Source: Phialocephala subalpina (taxonomy: Eukaryota; Ascomycota; Leotiomycetes; Helotiales; Mollisiaceae). From it: a DNA stretch of 64,000 nucleotides. A program made the position numbers and the translations under genes. Shown here piece after piece: positions 24,000 through 36,264 of this stretch. The stretch spans positions 1,558,326 through 1,622,325 of the forward strand of contig FJOG01000012.1 in NCBI GenBank assembly GCA_900073065.1. The letters run 5' to 3'. Within the stretch, counting starts at the first letter, position 1; each line of letters starts with the position of its first letter. The notes under the pieces were generated by a model, which was not told where the DNA came from, ran no database searches, and saw nothing but the letters and a program-made list of their open reading frames with translations.

Positions 24000-25156
24000 A
24001 TGTCGGATCATGGACTCACCGGCGGTGTTAGTGTCGACCTTCCAGTCTTGACGGTTATGGTAGCCTTCTCGACAATAGCTCTTTACAACGTGCTTGAACT
24101 CAACGTCATTATTTTCGCGACTTTCAAACGACGAAAGGGTCTATACTTCTGGAGTTTCATCGTGGCCACTTGGGGTATTGTGCCTCACACAGTGGGGTTT
24201 ATTTTCAAATTCTTCGATGTCACGTCCGTATGGTGGGCGCCACTTATGCTTGTTTCTCCTGGTTGTACGTCTTATTTCCATACTGATTTGCTGTTTTCCT
24301 TCTTTGAATGGGAGCTTCGGAGCTCTCTCTGGCCTAGGTCTTGACTTTTCACAGCGCTAATTAGATGGTAGGGTTTGCTATGGTGTCGGGACAGTCACTG
24401 GTCTTATACTCCCGGCTACACCTGGTAGTTCGAAGTGGGGAGAGGATTCGTTGGGTGCTTTACTTGATTATTTTTAACGCTATTGTTGTTGGAATCCCCG
24501 ACATGATATTGGCGTTCCTGACAAATCGTCCGGGCGCACCTGCTTCGATCGTCAACGCCTTCTCGATATTCGACAAGACTCAGGTTACGATATACTTCGT
24601 TCAAGAGTCCATCATCTCGGCCCTCTACATCTACGAAACCGTGCGGTTGCTCGGCCCCGGTCAAGGAATCGCCCAGAACCCATATCGGAAACTACTTCGC
24701 CACCTTATCTTAATCAATATCCTAGTACTAGTCTTCGACGCTACACTCCTTGGCACCGAGTATTCAGGGAATTTCGAGATCCAAACGACTTACAAACCAG
24801 CCATATATAGCGTCAAGCTAAAGATCGAATTCTCCGTGCTAAATCGCCTCGTCAGTATCGTTAAGAACAAGGAATTTGCTAGTCTCAGCAATCCTAGTCA
24901 CAACACCAACTCACTTCCACTTCACGACTTTACCAACACCGCGCATTACACCACTGCACACAACGGATCCATGGGTGATTCCATCAAGGATGATGAACAA
25001 CCGAGAGTGATGACAACAGAATTGGTTTCGGGGCCAACCGATTGGAACGACCAAGCCATGAGGGGAGGGAGAATTGGGGAGACCAGGGACGCAGAAAGAG
25101 AGATACGGGTCTCGGAATCACAGGTTCAACTTGCAGCAGAATATCAACGCCATTAG
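24000..25156 (+). CDS. Fungal seven-TM integral membrane protein (DUF7703-like)
   Basis: Two exons (24000-24264, 24372-25156) give 349 residues. The 107-nt intron is longer than usual, and splicing yields a continuous TM helix across SPGWFAMVSGQSLVLYSRLH. Seven hydrophobic segments can be drawn between residues 12 and 250, starting at LTVMVAFSTIALYNVLELN. Then comes a hydrophilic C-tail of about 100 residues rich in Asn, Thr, His and Arg, probably cytosolic. The conserved look of the first helix pair and the GQSLVLYSRLHLV block match a large fungal membrane family that I associate with DUF7703. That label is from memory and tentative. The function of that family is unknown, and receptor-like behaviour is only suggested by topology. 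Confidence 0.75.
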
Positions 25157-26548
25157 GTTTTTCCATGGTGAGCGGTGTTCTCAACATACTGGAGATTCGA
25201 GAAGACTGGGCTGAGCTAAGATACTTCTTTCGGTTTCGCTTTATTGTTCGAGCCAACGAACGTCCTTCCTCAACAGAAGTGGGCTATGAATGTCCCAATC
25301 AAGGCCTGGAGATTGAAAACGTCGATGATGGGGTTCTGTAGCATTTTCTTGGAGGGACTCGTCTGGCACATAGCTGGGATGTAAGGCAACCGGTGGAAGG
25401 GACAAGGGACCATTTCTTGTATTTTACAACTGTCAATCGCGGGAGCGATTCGGCTGACTGAACAGACCTGTACATGAAAACTTCCAAACTTCAATATCCC
25501 GCGCCCACATCGTGGTCCTATTCCACATCGTTTTTCTAACGGGGATATTCTTCTAAGAAGTGTCTTCCCTTCATTTCTTCATACCTGTATTCCGGAATGC
25601 GGGCAAGGTTGGGAATGAACCCCGTCCGGCAATGGATGGAATAAGAATCCCATCTGATCATACTGTAGTTGCGTTGTTTAACCGATCAAAGATCCGATCA
25701 TGCCGAATCGACCAAGCAAACCTGCAAGCATCAGGCAGTGTATGCGCGAATCTCATCACAGCCGCCTCGATTAGCGCAGAATTCTTGCTGTGTGCTGTGT
25801 ACTGTGCAAACTTACTTAGAGATCTACGCCGAGATGTCATTCTTTCAATCGTTCGCCGAATTTGCAGGGCTCAGTGCAGTACTTTCGCTGGTGCCGAATC
25901 TTGTACTTTTCGTGCATCTATTCTCTCCGTGCTTTTTGAGATCCAGGAGAGCGCCTCTGATGCTGAGAGCAGTGAGGCTGATACAGGAATAAGCGCTAGG
26001 CTTGCGCTCAGTGCCATATTGCGCCAGATCCGGTCATTCGCCACCTTGTGTAACTGCTTCATGGCACTTGAAACGGTCTTAGTATGCTTGGGAGATTGTC
26101 CTGAGGAGTGAACAGTCTGTCACCTGCTGCCTCAGCCATTCTTTGAACGTCTGGCTTGTTGTTAGGCTCTGCCTTGTTGTGGTCTGCAATTGCAAGTGCA
26201 ACTTAGACCAAGACTCCGGAGCCGGACACTAGAAGAGCACCGGAGCTCGTATTGTTGTTGTATTGTGGTTCACAGGTCTACAACAAACGAAGATTAGCAT
26301 TGTGGAGGAGGTAGTATCTTCTTTTCCCCACCTTTTCATGTTGCTTGAAGCTTTTGTACAACCAAATCAATCTGCCACACGTGATCAGCACTGCTCAATC
26401 CAGATGTTCAGCTATAAAGACTCGCCAATATCCCCTCGAGAGAACAGTGAAGATACATAGCCCTCATTTCTACGTTGCTACCTTCAAAAAAAAAAATCTT
26501 ATCACATTACCCGAGCGAAGCAATTGAGTATCCACACTGGTGATAGAC
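25157..26548. other. Intergenic, 1.4 kb, no supported gene
   Basis: An open frame at 25560-26111 (plus) starts on a non-ATG codon, has no domains and an improbable Cys/Ser/Arg make-up, so I do not call it. The right end carries the promoter of the secreted-protein locus, including a TATA box. Confidence 0.45.
26413..26418 (+). promoter_or_regulatory. TATA box upstream of the broken secreted-protein gene
   Basis: GCTATAAAGA lies about 135 nt before ATG 26549. Its presence suggests that the locus was once a normally transcribed gene. Confidence 0.45.
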
Positions 26549-27797
26549 ATGAAGTATCCCGTCCTTTCTGCAACTCTTTTCTTCAGCGCACTCCTCGCAA
26601 CAGAATCCCTTGTCACCGCCGACACCTTTCCAAACTTTACCTCATTCGATTTCGCTACTTATGATGCATCCTTCTCGCTCGAGAACGTTTCGCTGGACTC
26701 GTAAGTGCCCCTCCCCCCTTCCCAGATTACACCTAACATTGCTTACAGTGGCACCCTCGATTTTCCGAACTCAACTGCCCCGAATTGGATCGAGTGCAAT
26801 CGATTGCCGTGCTTGGGGAACTGCAACTCTCGGGTCTTCCTACGACCTAGACTTAACATTATTCCCCAACATATCATCCGCTTCAAATATCTTTGCGTAC
26901 ATAGCCAACTCAAACCATCCAGGAGGCACGATCATACGCCTGAAGAACTTTGGGGATTATTTCGAATACAACATAAGTGCTGGGGCCGGATAGATAGGTA
27001 AGTCGTATCTCCTCGGTGTAACATTCCGCTTTCCTCTTCGGTTGGAAGTCGTGAATATTCCAGCACATCCGGGATTTTTTTCTCCTCGAAAGGCATGAGA
27101 TATAAATGCTGACTCCAAAATTGTGGGGGAAAGGGGACTACTCAGTTCTGATATGGCACGGTACAACGACTCCAACGGTGCCTTTTAGCAAAGACTTGTC
27201 TCTGACCGTGTTTCCAACTTTTAAGTTGATGTTCCACGTTGATAGATTAACTCACTATCTTGAAAATGAGTTGGGTGTAGTATTAGGGTTCGAGTATCAG
27301 TGTTCAAAACATACAACCATTTTCTTGAACGAGTATGACGGCGGTCTCTCGTGGAATTATGATCTGGCCGAGTAAGCGCCCGCTCTGTGTAGAGGTGGGA
27401 TAAAAGCTAATTTCTGAGAAGTGGCTATTGTTACATTACCCCGCTGCCTGTCAGGAACGCGTTTGGAAACGAAGATGCATTTGTTATCCCAAGTTTCAAC
27501 CTCAATTACAACATCTCAATCGGAGACGATATCACTATGGACTCTGCCGTCAACTTTCTACCCGCTCAAGACCAAAAGAAGGTTGTTGAGCTTCCCGATT
27601 CCAATTACGAAATTTTCCGGATTCTAGAGCACAGCCTCCAGGTCAGTGTAGTAGCGACTATCTCCGAGAGTACTACTCAAACCCATAGCTAGACTAGGTT
27701 TTCTCAGATGACCTTCGCCACGCCGTTCACGGCTGGCTCACCATCGTCGACTCCCACTATTACAGCCTCCGAGACAACCGCTCCCAGCACGCATTGA
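26549..27797 (+). pseudogene. Secreted-protein gene with broken reading frame
   Basis: ATG 26549 opens a signal peptide (MKYPVLSATLFFSALLATES) followed by FPNFTSFDFATYDASFSLEN. The first intron starts with GTAAGT at about 26701. The next exon begins SGTLDFPNSTAPNWIECN, but natural-looking sequence then continues in another frame (SSYDLDLTLFPNISSAS, GGTIIRLKNFGDYFEYNI), which meets TAG before the next donor. Around 27115-27190 another stretch (KIVGERGLLSSDMARYNDSN) also runs into a stop and the downstream protein resumes in a third frame. The last parts are clean: CSKHTTIFLNEYDGGLSWNY, a spliced FGNEDAFVIPSFNLNYNISI, then a Ser/Thr-rich tail ending at TGA 27797. The frame changes cannot all be explained by introns that I can find. 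I therefore call a decaying gene, with an unusual intron layout as the alternative. The family is not recognised. Confidence 0.55.
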
Positions 27798-29166
27798 CCG
27801 TCTCACACACACACGAGAATCCGTCATACGAGGCCTAGCCATTCCTTACCGTAGCTGTTCGAGATCTCTACTTGAGCCACCAAATAGCGATGAATAGGGT
27901 TTGACTAGTAGACAAGCTAGGTAGAATTAGGACGGACTATTGATCCTTTTAGACAGCATCTCTGCCAACCCCCTGTTAAGAACAGCAAGAGGTATGAAAG
28001 TGCTGCAGATGTGCTAAAGACAATAGATAAAACATTGAGTCCTTCATCGGGAGTTGAACTAGAAATCCGCCGGCGAGCATCTGCAGTTTCTGTGGAAAAG
28101 TCAAAGTGAGCTTAGAAAGCTGTGAGATTGGCATTTTCTCTCATGAAAACCATGTTTCCTGTGATATTTGGATGAAAGGCCGACATTATGGCGTCTTGCA
28201 CGACGAGCAAATAGATACGCTATAGCTAGTGGGCACTGCGGGGAGGAGTAGTGATGGGATGTTTTGCGTTTCGAGCGAGTCAAACGCAAGTTCCATTTGA
28301 GCGCCGGAGGTCGATGAGATGGGAAGATGCTCTAATTGTTGTTTTGGAATTTCATTCTTTGCTTTAAGGTCTGTCTGTAATACAGGATATAACAGGTGAG
28401 ATAATATCCGACCCTGTAACAGACATCACGGTCAGAAATAAAATCACTTTTGGAATGTAGGCAGAAGAGAAACCTTCGTCGGCCCGCCGCGCAATCCCGA
28501 ACCTCTAAATTGCTGAAAGGTGCTTGTGATACTTCGAGACTCGTTAGAGACATTCACTTCGTACCTATTAGTCTTATAATGTTGAATTAAGAGCCCGGAC
28601 ATTCATCTCCGTCCTATTCACGTGAAGTGTTGAGGTCGAGTTACCTCGCGTAATATCTCGACCAAAATCGAAGAGAACATCTTCCACCAACGCGACATTT
28701 CCGTCACTAAATTCCTTCTACGACATGCCGCTACCTGATCTTACGCGCAGCCTCATTGCAATCCTTTCTATTACTACATGTTAAGCTACCTTTTGGGAAA
28801 CGGTCTCCTCACCCCGCAATTTCCGTTTGCTTGGGGATGTCTCGTTTGTTTACGATCACCTTTGCGGGGTAAATCAAATTGTGCAAACGGCCTACCGAGT
28901 AGGGTTTTCTTCTCTCGTCCCATGATATTTCGATCAACTTTTCTCCTTCTTCAGCTAACATCTCTCTTCTCCAGGTCCTCGAAGCCCGTGTCAGAAGGGC
29001 GTACTCCACTCACGCGTCGACTTTGAACGCACTTGCTCCAACTCGCACACACATTTTCGAAAGATTTGCACCCAATCCCACGTACTGGCAGCTGATATTC
29101 CCTCCCTATGATACTTGTGATGTTCGGAACGATTTCCAGAAACAAATTCTTTCCAGGTACACGACT
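27798..29166. other. Gene-poor tract, nothing recognised
   Basis: No supported frame occurs in this stretch, which runs from the broken secreted-protein gene to the intron-like repeat array. One intron-like 3' end (CTAAC followed by TTCTCCAGG) is visible near 28956-28976, so the array may start a little earlier than annotated. Confidence 0.4.
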
Positions 29167-32100
29167 GTAAGTTTTCCGATTGCTGCCAAATCCTTCGAGC
29201 TTCGCCATGATGATCACCTTGAGTCCTGTATCCTGATATGCATGCTTTGCAATGAAAACAAACACAACTCTCTATCTGAAGAAGAATTTTCAACTTCTGT
29301 CTCCGTTTCCAACTTTCGCGCGCGATACCTTTACTGATGAAAGACTTGATTCTAGGTCGGCAGTCGCAAGCCTGGGATAGTCAACTGTATCTGAGGTCCT
29401 TTGAACGTCATCGGTATCGTCTCAACTATCTCTGGAATTGATACACCGCTAATTTCCTGATCTTGCTGGGAGTGACGCGAGTTTTCTGTTCTTCCAACAT
29501 CTGTCGCATAAAAGGCACGAGGATTTTCCTGACTTCTCGTCTTCCTCCTCTTTCATGATGACAACACTTGAAAACTTGCATTGAGCTACCAAGGCAGCAT
29601 TGATACTTGCCGATCGATTCTGATTACTTTCTTTTCCTTTCAATTGCATCACCCTTTAGCTTCAAGAAGCTTCTGCTGACAAATTGCGCTTTTCAGAAGA
29701 GCTCGAGTCCCTTCTTCGGCCACCGCGCGCCCACGATATTTCTCCACAATGGTCCAAGACTCGGTTGGTTCCCTCTTCTTTTACACGCCATGGCTCCAAT
29801 CCTGCCAGACATAATGATTAAATATGGGATGTGCAAGCTGCAATGCAGCGATGAGCTCCAACTCAAATCAATCTAATCTAAAACCACTCTTCCCACTAAA
29901 ACATATCAACTTGTGGCGAGGGCATTGTTAACGTAGATATATTTCAGTTATCGAGTGGAAAAGAGTCTTGAGACAACGATGGAGACAGAGGACCACGGCT
30001 ACCTCGGTTTCTGACGATGGACAGAAGGAGACTTGGGAACGGTAAGTTATGCTCCTTCTATTTCCCTTTCTCATCTCCCAGCATGATGATCATACCGCAT
30101 CGAGTTGAGACTGAATACAACAATGTCGCTAAAGCGTATCTGATCTGGACTGTTTCGAGTGAAGAGTTTGAAGTTCGTCATTGAGCAATTGCTGACATCC
30201 AGCGAACAGATACCGGAAGCTGCGAGCTATCCTTGAACTATATCTAAGGGCTGCCATGGAAGTAAACTTTCTCCTCTGCAGAACCAAAATCCGAGAAACG
30301 GGCACCATTTGCGGTGAGTGTTCATTCACTTTCGTCCCTACTATCACAGCCGATTTGATGAACGAATCACTCTACTTACAGAACGCATTACGTTGACATA
30401 ATATATTCTACACTCTGAACATGGCCTCTTGTCCGCTCTAGCTTTGGGGCTGCGAAGGATTCCCATGCTAACGAGGAGATGATTTAGGGAGTTAGCACCA
30501 CGAGAAGACCTTGGACCACTTGAGCGCGCCGCGCAGATGCTGTCCGTAGGCCAAGATCGAGATCGACACAGAAATGAGCGATGCAAACCACGATAGTTGG
30601 CCAATGAGGACTTCTCGACAGGAGGAACTCGAGGAAGGGGGTATCGTGATACGTTCGTCTCTTTCCTTCCGTCTTGAAGTATTCAAGCCTATTATGATGA
30701 CTACCATTCACGTACAACGAACACTACCACCTAATCAAACGAAACGTTCTGAGCACGTGGAAAAACATCTTTTTGTTCCACAGTTTGGTGGCTGAATCAT
30801 TGCTGACCACAAGTGAACGGGCCTCGATCGTAAACCCTCCACACCATTCCGCCATTCGAAACTTCAGCCTGAATCTTGAACTTAGCCTGCTGCAGAGCCT
30901 CGAGGTCAAAGACAGCTATTTCCGGTGAATAGGAATTGTACGTGAACCCTTTCTTCACCCTTAGCTTTCCTAGTCCATCATGTTCGAAACAGACGTAACC
31001 TAATTCCGCTATGAGGACAAACCAGTGATAGAAGTCTGAACACGGGCAATTTCGTTTCTTTTGCTGCGAGAAGGTTCCGCAATCTGTGCTAACAGGTAAA
31101 AACTTGCAGGAAGCCAAAACAATAAGCTATCATCAGGACAATGAGGCCCCACAAGCAAGAAACTAGCTGGACTTGAGATCTGAATTGAGGAACGAGGTGA
31201 GAACTTCCCCACTTTCTGTCTTTCGTCCCGACTCCCTACATCTCAATATGATGAACAAACCCTTCTTGGAGACCTTCTCTGAAAAACTGCTGTTGACAAA
31301 CTGGCGTGAATCTGATGATGAAATCCCTTCGCCCCTGCTTCGAACACTTCATCATGAGCTCTGCTAACACGAAGAGACCACAGGCACGATTTTCTTACGG
31401 CATATCATCGTTCCTAAATCCACGAACAACTCTCGTCACAACGGCTGGCTGGCATCGGTGCCGAAGATCTCAACGCAATGCAAGTCTTCCGTCTTCTTCG
31501 AAGTGCCACTTCGGCCAATGATGAAAGACCACTTCTCTACTAGAATATGTTATGTTGATACAAAGTTAAACCGCTGTTCACGTCTGATCGTGGCCCGCTA
31601 TTCGTCTCTTTCGCTCTAGAATGAGAAAACATTGGGTGACGAGCAACGGTAGGAGCGTTCAGCCTTCAGAAAAGCACGCCGAGAAGAGTTGGCAGATGTT
31701 GCATATCATTACCACACACGACATGAAGTGGATGGGCACGAAATTCCGAAAATGATGGAACGCCAGAATGATGAGTCCTCCGCAGGAAGCCAAGCACTGA
31801 TTATAGCGAGCGGGGTTTTCCATGAGCACGTCGAATTCGTCAACTCGAAGTACCAAGATCATCCAAGTTCCTGCATATACATGTCCACAGGCGCTCTTGC
31901 TCTGATGGCGTTCTCCTTGCTGGCTAGTATCCCATTCATTTTGCTCCTCTCCGAAGCCAATATGACGAACAAGCCAACGGTGGTAGCAAAACAAACACTG
32001 TTGACAATTATAGCTATCTGAACATGCCTTTCCCTCCTCTTCTTTCTTCAATACACCATACTGTGCCAGTACTGACCATGGGAGCTTCTAGGAGCCAACT

Positions 32101-33143
32101 GAATAGTTTTAGAAGCGGTGCCAAGACCGGATGATATGCCTCGGCGTTCAACACGGTGAGGAGCTCGAACATTGAAGGTCGTGTCGAGGAACCACCATGA
32201 CCTCAAGATTGAAGAAGAAGAAGAATCGGTGAGTTGGCATTGTTCCTTGCGCAACTTGCTTCTCCCCATCATGATGATTTCATCTGATTTACTTGAACAT
32301 AATCAAGTGAACATCAAATGCTGATTTTTCTGATCATAGGCACCCCTCTTAGTTCTTACGAGAAATTATCTCGGAAAGAATGCTGACAGGAAGAGAGTGC
32401 AGGCAAAACCGACGAGGCAGAAATGCGAGAGGAATCTCAAGCATCCGAGCCAAGGCCGGTCGAGACCTAGGGACTGGAAAAGAAGACGCGGTGAGTGGGA
32501 CCAACAGCATTTCGTTCCTTCTTTCTTTCTGCTTGATATGATGATTCAAAAGGCGTGATTGATCAGAATACCAGCTAGTGAGCAAAACCTTTTGCAATAT
32601 CTGATCATTGGCACCTCTCTTTTCACGACTGGAAGATTCTTTGGGATGCATGCTGACACGTATATATTACAGGCACGACATAGCATGGCATATTTTTTGA
32701 GGGTCGAGACGTCACTTGAGTTGAGATTCGCCAGGAAGACAAAGATAAGACTAAGAGCTGGATTTGATCAATGCGCAAAGTAGGGAGTTACGCTTTGATA
32801 TCTACACGAAACGGAAGGTGAGATGCTCCCTTGGAATCTCCCGTCCGCAACACCTCTCATTATGATGAACATACTTTGTGATGAACCGAAACCACGCTGT
32901 CGAGAGACCCAAGTTACTGACTGTGAGGCTTCTCAATCTCGTCTTTGATTTTTGATGCTGAGCTTCGCTGACTTGTGCATCTTCCAGGAATCCGCACTCG
33001 CTGGTCTTAGGGCTGCCCTGTCCTGACCTGATGTCTGCAGCGACATGAGAAAAAGTAAGTTCCCATCAACTCCGCTGTCTCTCATTCAAGACTCCCAGCG
33101 TTCAACGATCAAATGAACGAGCTTAAGAAGAATGTTTCTGCAG
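29167..33143 (+). repeat. Array of diverged intron-like units with no clear coding exons
   Basis: About ten units recur on the plus strand. The fuller ones have a GGTGAGT or GGTAAGT-type donor, 30-45 nt of pyrimidine-rich sequence and ATGATGAWCA or ATGATGATT. After about 100 nt comes CTGAC or CTAAC, and an AG acceptor follows 10-25 nt later. Donors lie at 29167, 30042, 30314, 31197, 32229, 32491, 32818 and 33055. ATGATGA words lie at 29207, 29556, 30083, 30694, 31248, 32271, 32536 and 32862. Acceptors lie at about 30202, 31383, 32402, 32672, 32987 and 33143. Intron-like lengths are 161-187 nt in five cases and 89 nt in the last. The units at 32229 and 32491 also share CTGATCAT, GGCACC and CTCTT at matching places, so they are true paralogues. 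The 67-145 nt between units contain stops in all combinations that I tried. Confidence 0.55.
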
Positions 33144-34110
33144 GCGAGACGAGCAATGATAGTTCTTGATGGACACATCAATGAGGGGCAATAGTACCCA
33201 AATCAAGGACTAAGCTTGGAATATGGACAAGTCGATGCCAACATCTGTTATAGCTATCAATTCAATGGAGTCCCAAGTCTGCCAAAGGGTGAAGAACGAT
33301 GATGGGCAAAAAGCAATCCGAAATGCATCAACAAAGGCAGTGTTCTCGGCAAATATTCTTGGACAAGGGACTCCAAACTATAGCAGATGCTGGCATCGAC
33401 GTGTCCAGACCCCAAGCTTACTCAAGCATTGGCGGCGGGGATGAACCGTGCCATAGAAGTGGTTCAAAGCAAAGTCGAGAATATCCAGCTCGACATTAAA
33501 AGCGACAATTACAAGCAACAGAGTCATCGAGAAGTCAGGTACAGAAGCAAGTCGGAGGTCGGTGCTGTGATCAGGATCTTGCCTGCATGTGGCGTTGCCC
33601 CTGGGTGTGAGGTGGCGGAGGAGAGCTTTTGGTCAGGTGGAAGTTGAGAGACATTGTTGGGGGCAAGGGTTTAAGAAGTTCCCCAGGTCGCGAACGGATA
33701 ATCCTCAAATGAGAGCGTCGGCTTGCCTGGTCTGGTCCTGGCCTGTTCTGCTGGCTGTGGCGTACTGCGAAGGCTGCACCAGCAGAGGAGCTGTCCTGTC
33801 ACCCCCAAGCTCCCAACGTTGCGGGTATGGTCGTCCATCAATAGATGCTAGTTTAAAATCATTCGCAGGAATCAACCCGAATTATGCCTTGCATATCCTG
33901 GCTTGTAGTCGCGCATGGTATCCGTGGTAATCGTCCAACGTCGGTCTCGGCGTTCTCGGCTTCAATCACTCAAAGTATCACGGACATCGGATCGCATTTC
34001 ATCGGGAGGACGGCTTCTTCGTATGATACAATGTCCCCTTCAATGCATGTCCCCAGCCAGCCCACCACATTCCAATTCTATATGCCACCTCTCAACCGTC
34101 ATTCCTCTCT
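33144..34110. other. Intergenic, about 1 kb, no supported gene
   Basis: Overlapping short frames at 33223-33930 carry no domain signal. The region lies between the repeat array and the 3' end of ATP18. Confidence 0.4.
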
Positions 34111-34508
34111 CTAATGCTTCTCGGCAGGCTTGACAGTCTTCGCGTTGGGGTTTCGGGGATCGTTCTTGAATTCTTCGCCTGTAGTTTTCATCAGTATCCG
34201 GTCGCAGATCAATCAGGGTGTGAATTGATCGTACTGTTCATCATGAGACCCGCGAAAGAGTTGACGCCGTAGAGAATGACAAGCCCTGTATCATCGTCAG
34301 CACCGCCTCTGTCTTCTCCTCTCCCATCCAAATTCCTCCATTGTATCTCATGAACTCGTTCGAGGGGCTTCGTGCGTACCGGCAGCGTAGAACGGCAACA
34401 TTGGCTTGGCTGTTGAAATCTTCATTAGCATTCCTTCTCTTCCGAGAGCTTCCCATTCTCAATTGACGTACCGACAGGCGCGGGAAACTTCTTTCCTAAG
34501 AGAGACAT
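34111..34508 (-). CDS. ATP18: Mitochondrial F1Fo ATP synthase subunit i/j (Atp18)
   Basis: Four tiny exons (34508-34472, 34409-34380, 34285-34235, 34178-34111; 37, 30, 51 and 68 nt) join to 61 residues. The joined protein starts MSLLGKKFPAPVAKPMLPFY and goes on to YGVNSFAGLMMNSEEFKNDP. It has a single TM helix (about residues 16-34) and the tail EEFKNDPRNPN. Yeast Atp18 has the same plan, with a short KRFPTPI-like start, one helix and a KEFINDPRNP-like tail. Subunit i/j sits in the Fo sector of the inner membrane and helps dimer formation and assembly. All three introns have GTACG donors, and acceptors AACAG, ATACAG and CTACAG. The exons are too short to show up as open frames. The residue match at the tail makes the call strong despite the small size. 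Confidence 0.88.
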
Positions 34509-35105
34509 CTTGGTGTGTATGTGCGAAGACGAGACGGTGTGACTTCGTGATGGATTGAGGTGTGGTGGTGGATGTCGTCGTGAAGCTTGACGAGGTTTGA
34601 AGCCGAGCTGTTTTCGCAGAGCCGCAAGCTAGACTGATTTTAGGGATGAAAAGTGGGAGACTGGATTTCCAGGCTACAAGATAAGCTACTCAGATCAGGC
34701 TTAGCTCAAGCCCCAGCTTCACCAGTATCACGTGTCAGCTACCCGGCATACAGTCCAATCAGAAAGTGCGGGGTGAGCTGCAACCACAAGCTGACCAAAT
34801 GAACTCAGCTTCTCTTCCACCCAATCGGTCGACCTTGTACAGCTGATTGCAACGCACTGGCAGTTCCCCTGCTCTCCCTCGTGCTCATAACTTGCTTTCC
34901 TCACTCTGCCTCCTCTCTGCTCTGCATCCCCGATATTATCCTCTCATGCCTTTATCGTGTCACATTCCTTGAACAATCAACGATAACGACGTCATTCTCA
35001 GCTGAATTGAAGCTCGCCAAAACAACATAAAACGATCAACATTTCCGTGACAGCTCATTCCAAGCTTCTACAACCACATTACACAAGCTGAACGCGAACG
35101 AAAAA
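34509..35105. promoter_or_regulatory. Divergent promoter region of ATP18 and the NIPSNAP gene
   Basis: About 600 bp separate the two ATGs, which face away from each other. Both products are mitochondrial, so shared control is possible. The plus-strand side is rich in CT tracts (34850-34960), as is usual before fungal transcription starts. No specific site was identified. Confidence 0.5.
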
Positions 35106-36264
35106 ATGATCTCTCGACGACTCCTCAAGAGCTCCAGCTCTATCAGCCCTTCTCTCGCCATCACACGTACATTCGCCAGCACAACTTCCCTATCCCGCAC
35201 TCCGGCCCTCGCAGACATCACTTCCGCAGGCGTGAAATCGTTCGATGCAAAGCAGAAGGAGTTCCGAGAGCGTATAGCAGAGCAAAAGCAGCAGAGCAGA
35301 AAGGCGGAGCCAAGTCAGTCTGATACTACCCCTATCTCATCCTCCTCCCCCCCCCAGCTCCCACTGCTCCAGATGCGAGCAATGCGAGTGCAGCTTCTAA
35401 CGATGAGAGTGCTCATATTGCAGGTGGACTAAATGGCGCTTCTTCTGCAGAACCTGCCGATGAATCCGATAAGAAGACGGGGAAGCTGAGTAGTTTGATT
35501 TATGGCACCAAGGAGGGACGGGATCTGGATCGCGAAATCGAACACTCGTTCAGTCAGGTACTAGCGAGAGGGAAATACGTTCATTCGATTGTGTTCCACG
35601 AAGTGAAGCCAGATAAAGTGGACGAATATGTCGACTTAGTCGGCAAGTGGTATCCAAAGATGGCTGGTATGGAGCAAAACAAGGTCCATTTGGTAGGAAG
35701 CTGGAGAACCGAAGTTGGAGACTGTGACACTTTTGGTTCGTCTACTTCTTTCTTCAATCTGTTCACACTAACAGAACAGTACACATCTGGGAATATCAAA
35801 GATACCACGGCTACCACGACTCCCTCCACTCCATCGCCTCCCACCCCGACTTCCCTGCTTTCGACAAGAAACTCAAATCCCTCATCACCGCGAAGCGAAC
35901 CTCCCTCATGCAAGAATTCTCCTTCTGGCCCACCACCTCTCCCCGCCAACTCGGCGGCGTCTTCGAACTTCGCTCCTACACTCTCCATCCCGGCAATCTC
36001 CTAGAATGGGAGACACATTGGCGTCGAGGTCTCAAGGCGAGAAGAGAAGTCATGGAAGGAGTCGGAGCTTGGTTCGTGCAGATTGGAGAATTGAATACGG
36101 TGCATCATCTTTGGCAGTTTGCGGATTTGGAGGAGAGGAAGGTGAGGAGGGAGAAGAGTTGGAATGTAGAGGGGTGGGGGGATACGGTGCATAAGACTGT
36201 GCCGTTGATTCAGAGTATGAAGAGTAGGATTTTGATTCCGATGCCGTGGAGTCCTATTGCCTAG
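35106..36264 (+). CDS. NIPSNAP-family mitochondrial protein
   Basis: Three exons (35106-35313, 35358-35735, 35780-36264) give 356 residues. The first 30 residues (MISRRLLKSSSSISPSLAIT and on) are Arg/Ser-rich and lack acidic residues, as in a mitochondrial presequence. A low-complexity linker follows. Two ferredoxin-like NIPSNAP repeats come next. The first covers about residues 120-215, with KYVHSIVFHEVKPDKVDEYV and VHLVGSWRTEVGD. The second is C-terminal, with GGVFELRSYTLHPGNLLEWE, VGAWFVQIGELNTVHHLWQF and a final PMPWSPIA. The phrase FVHIWEYQRYHGY spans the second splice. NIPSNAP proteins are linked to mitochondrial matrix or membrane function and mitophagy signalling in animals. The fungal role is not defined. 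The final intron uses AACAG at 35779 rather than an AG five bases earlier, because only this choice keeps the frame. Confidence 0.88.

Noticed and set aside
25560..26111. 183-codon plus-strand frame
   Set aside because: Starts on a non-ATG codon, improbable composition, no domain.
31659..32051. Overlapping frames of 110 and 130 codons on both strands
   Set aside because: They lie in the intron-like repeat tract. The plus-strand one has a hydrophobic end, but no family signal or splice partners; kept only as a possibility.
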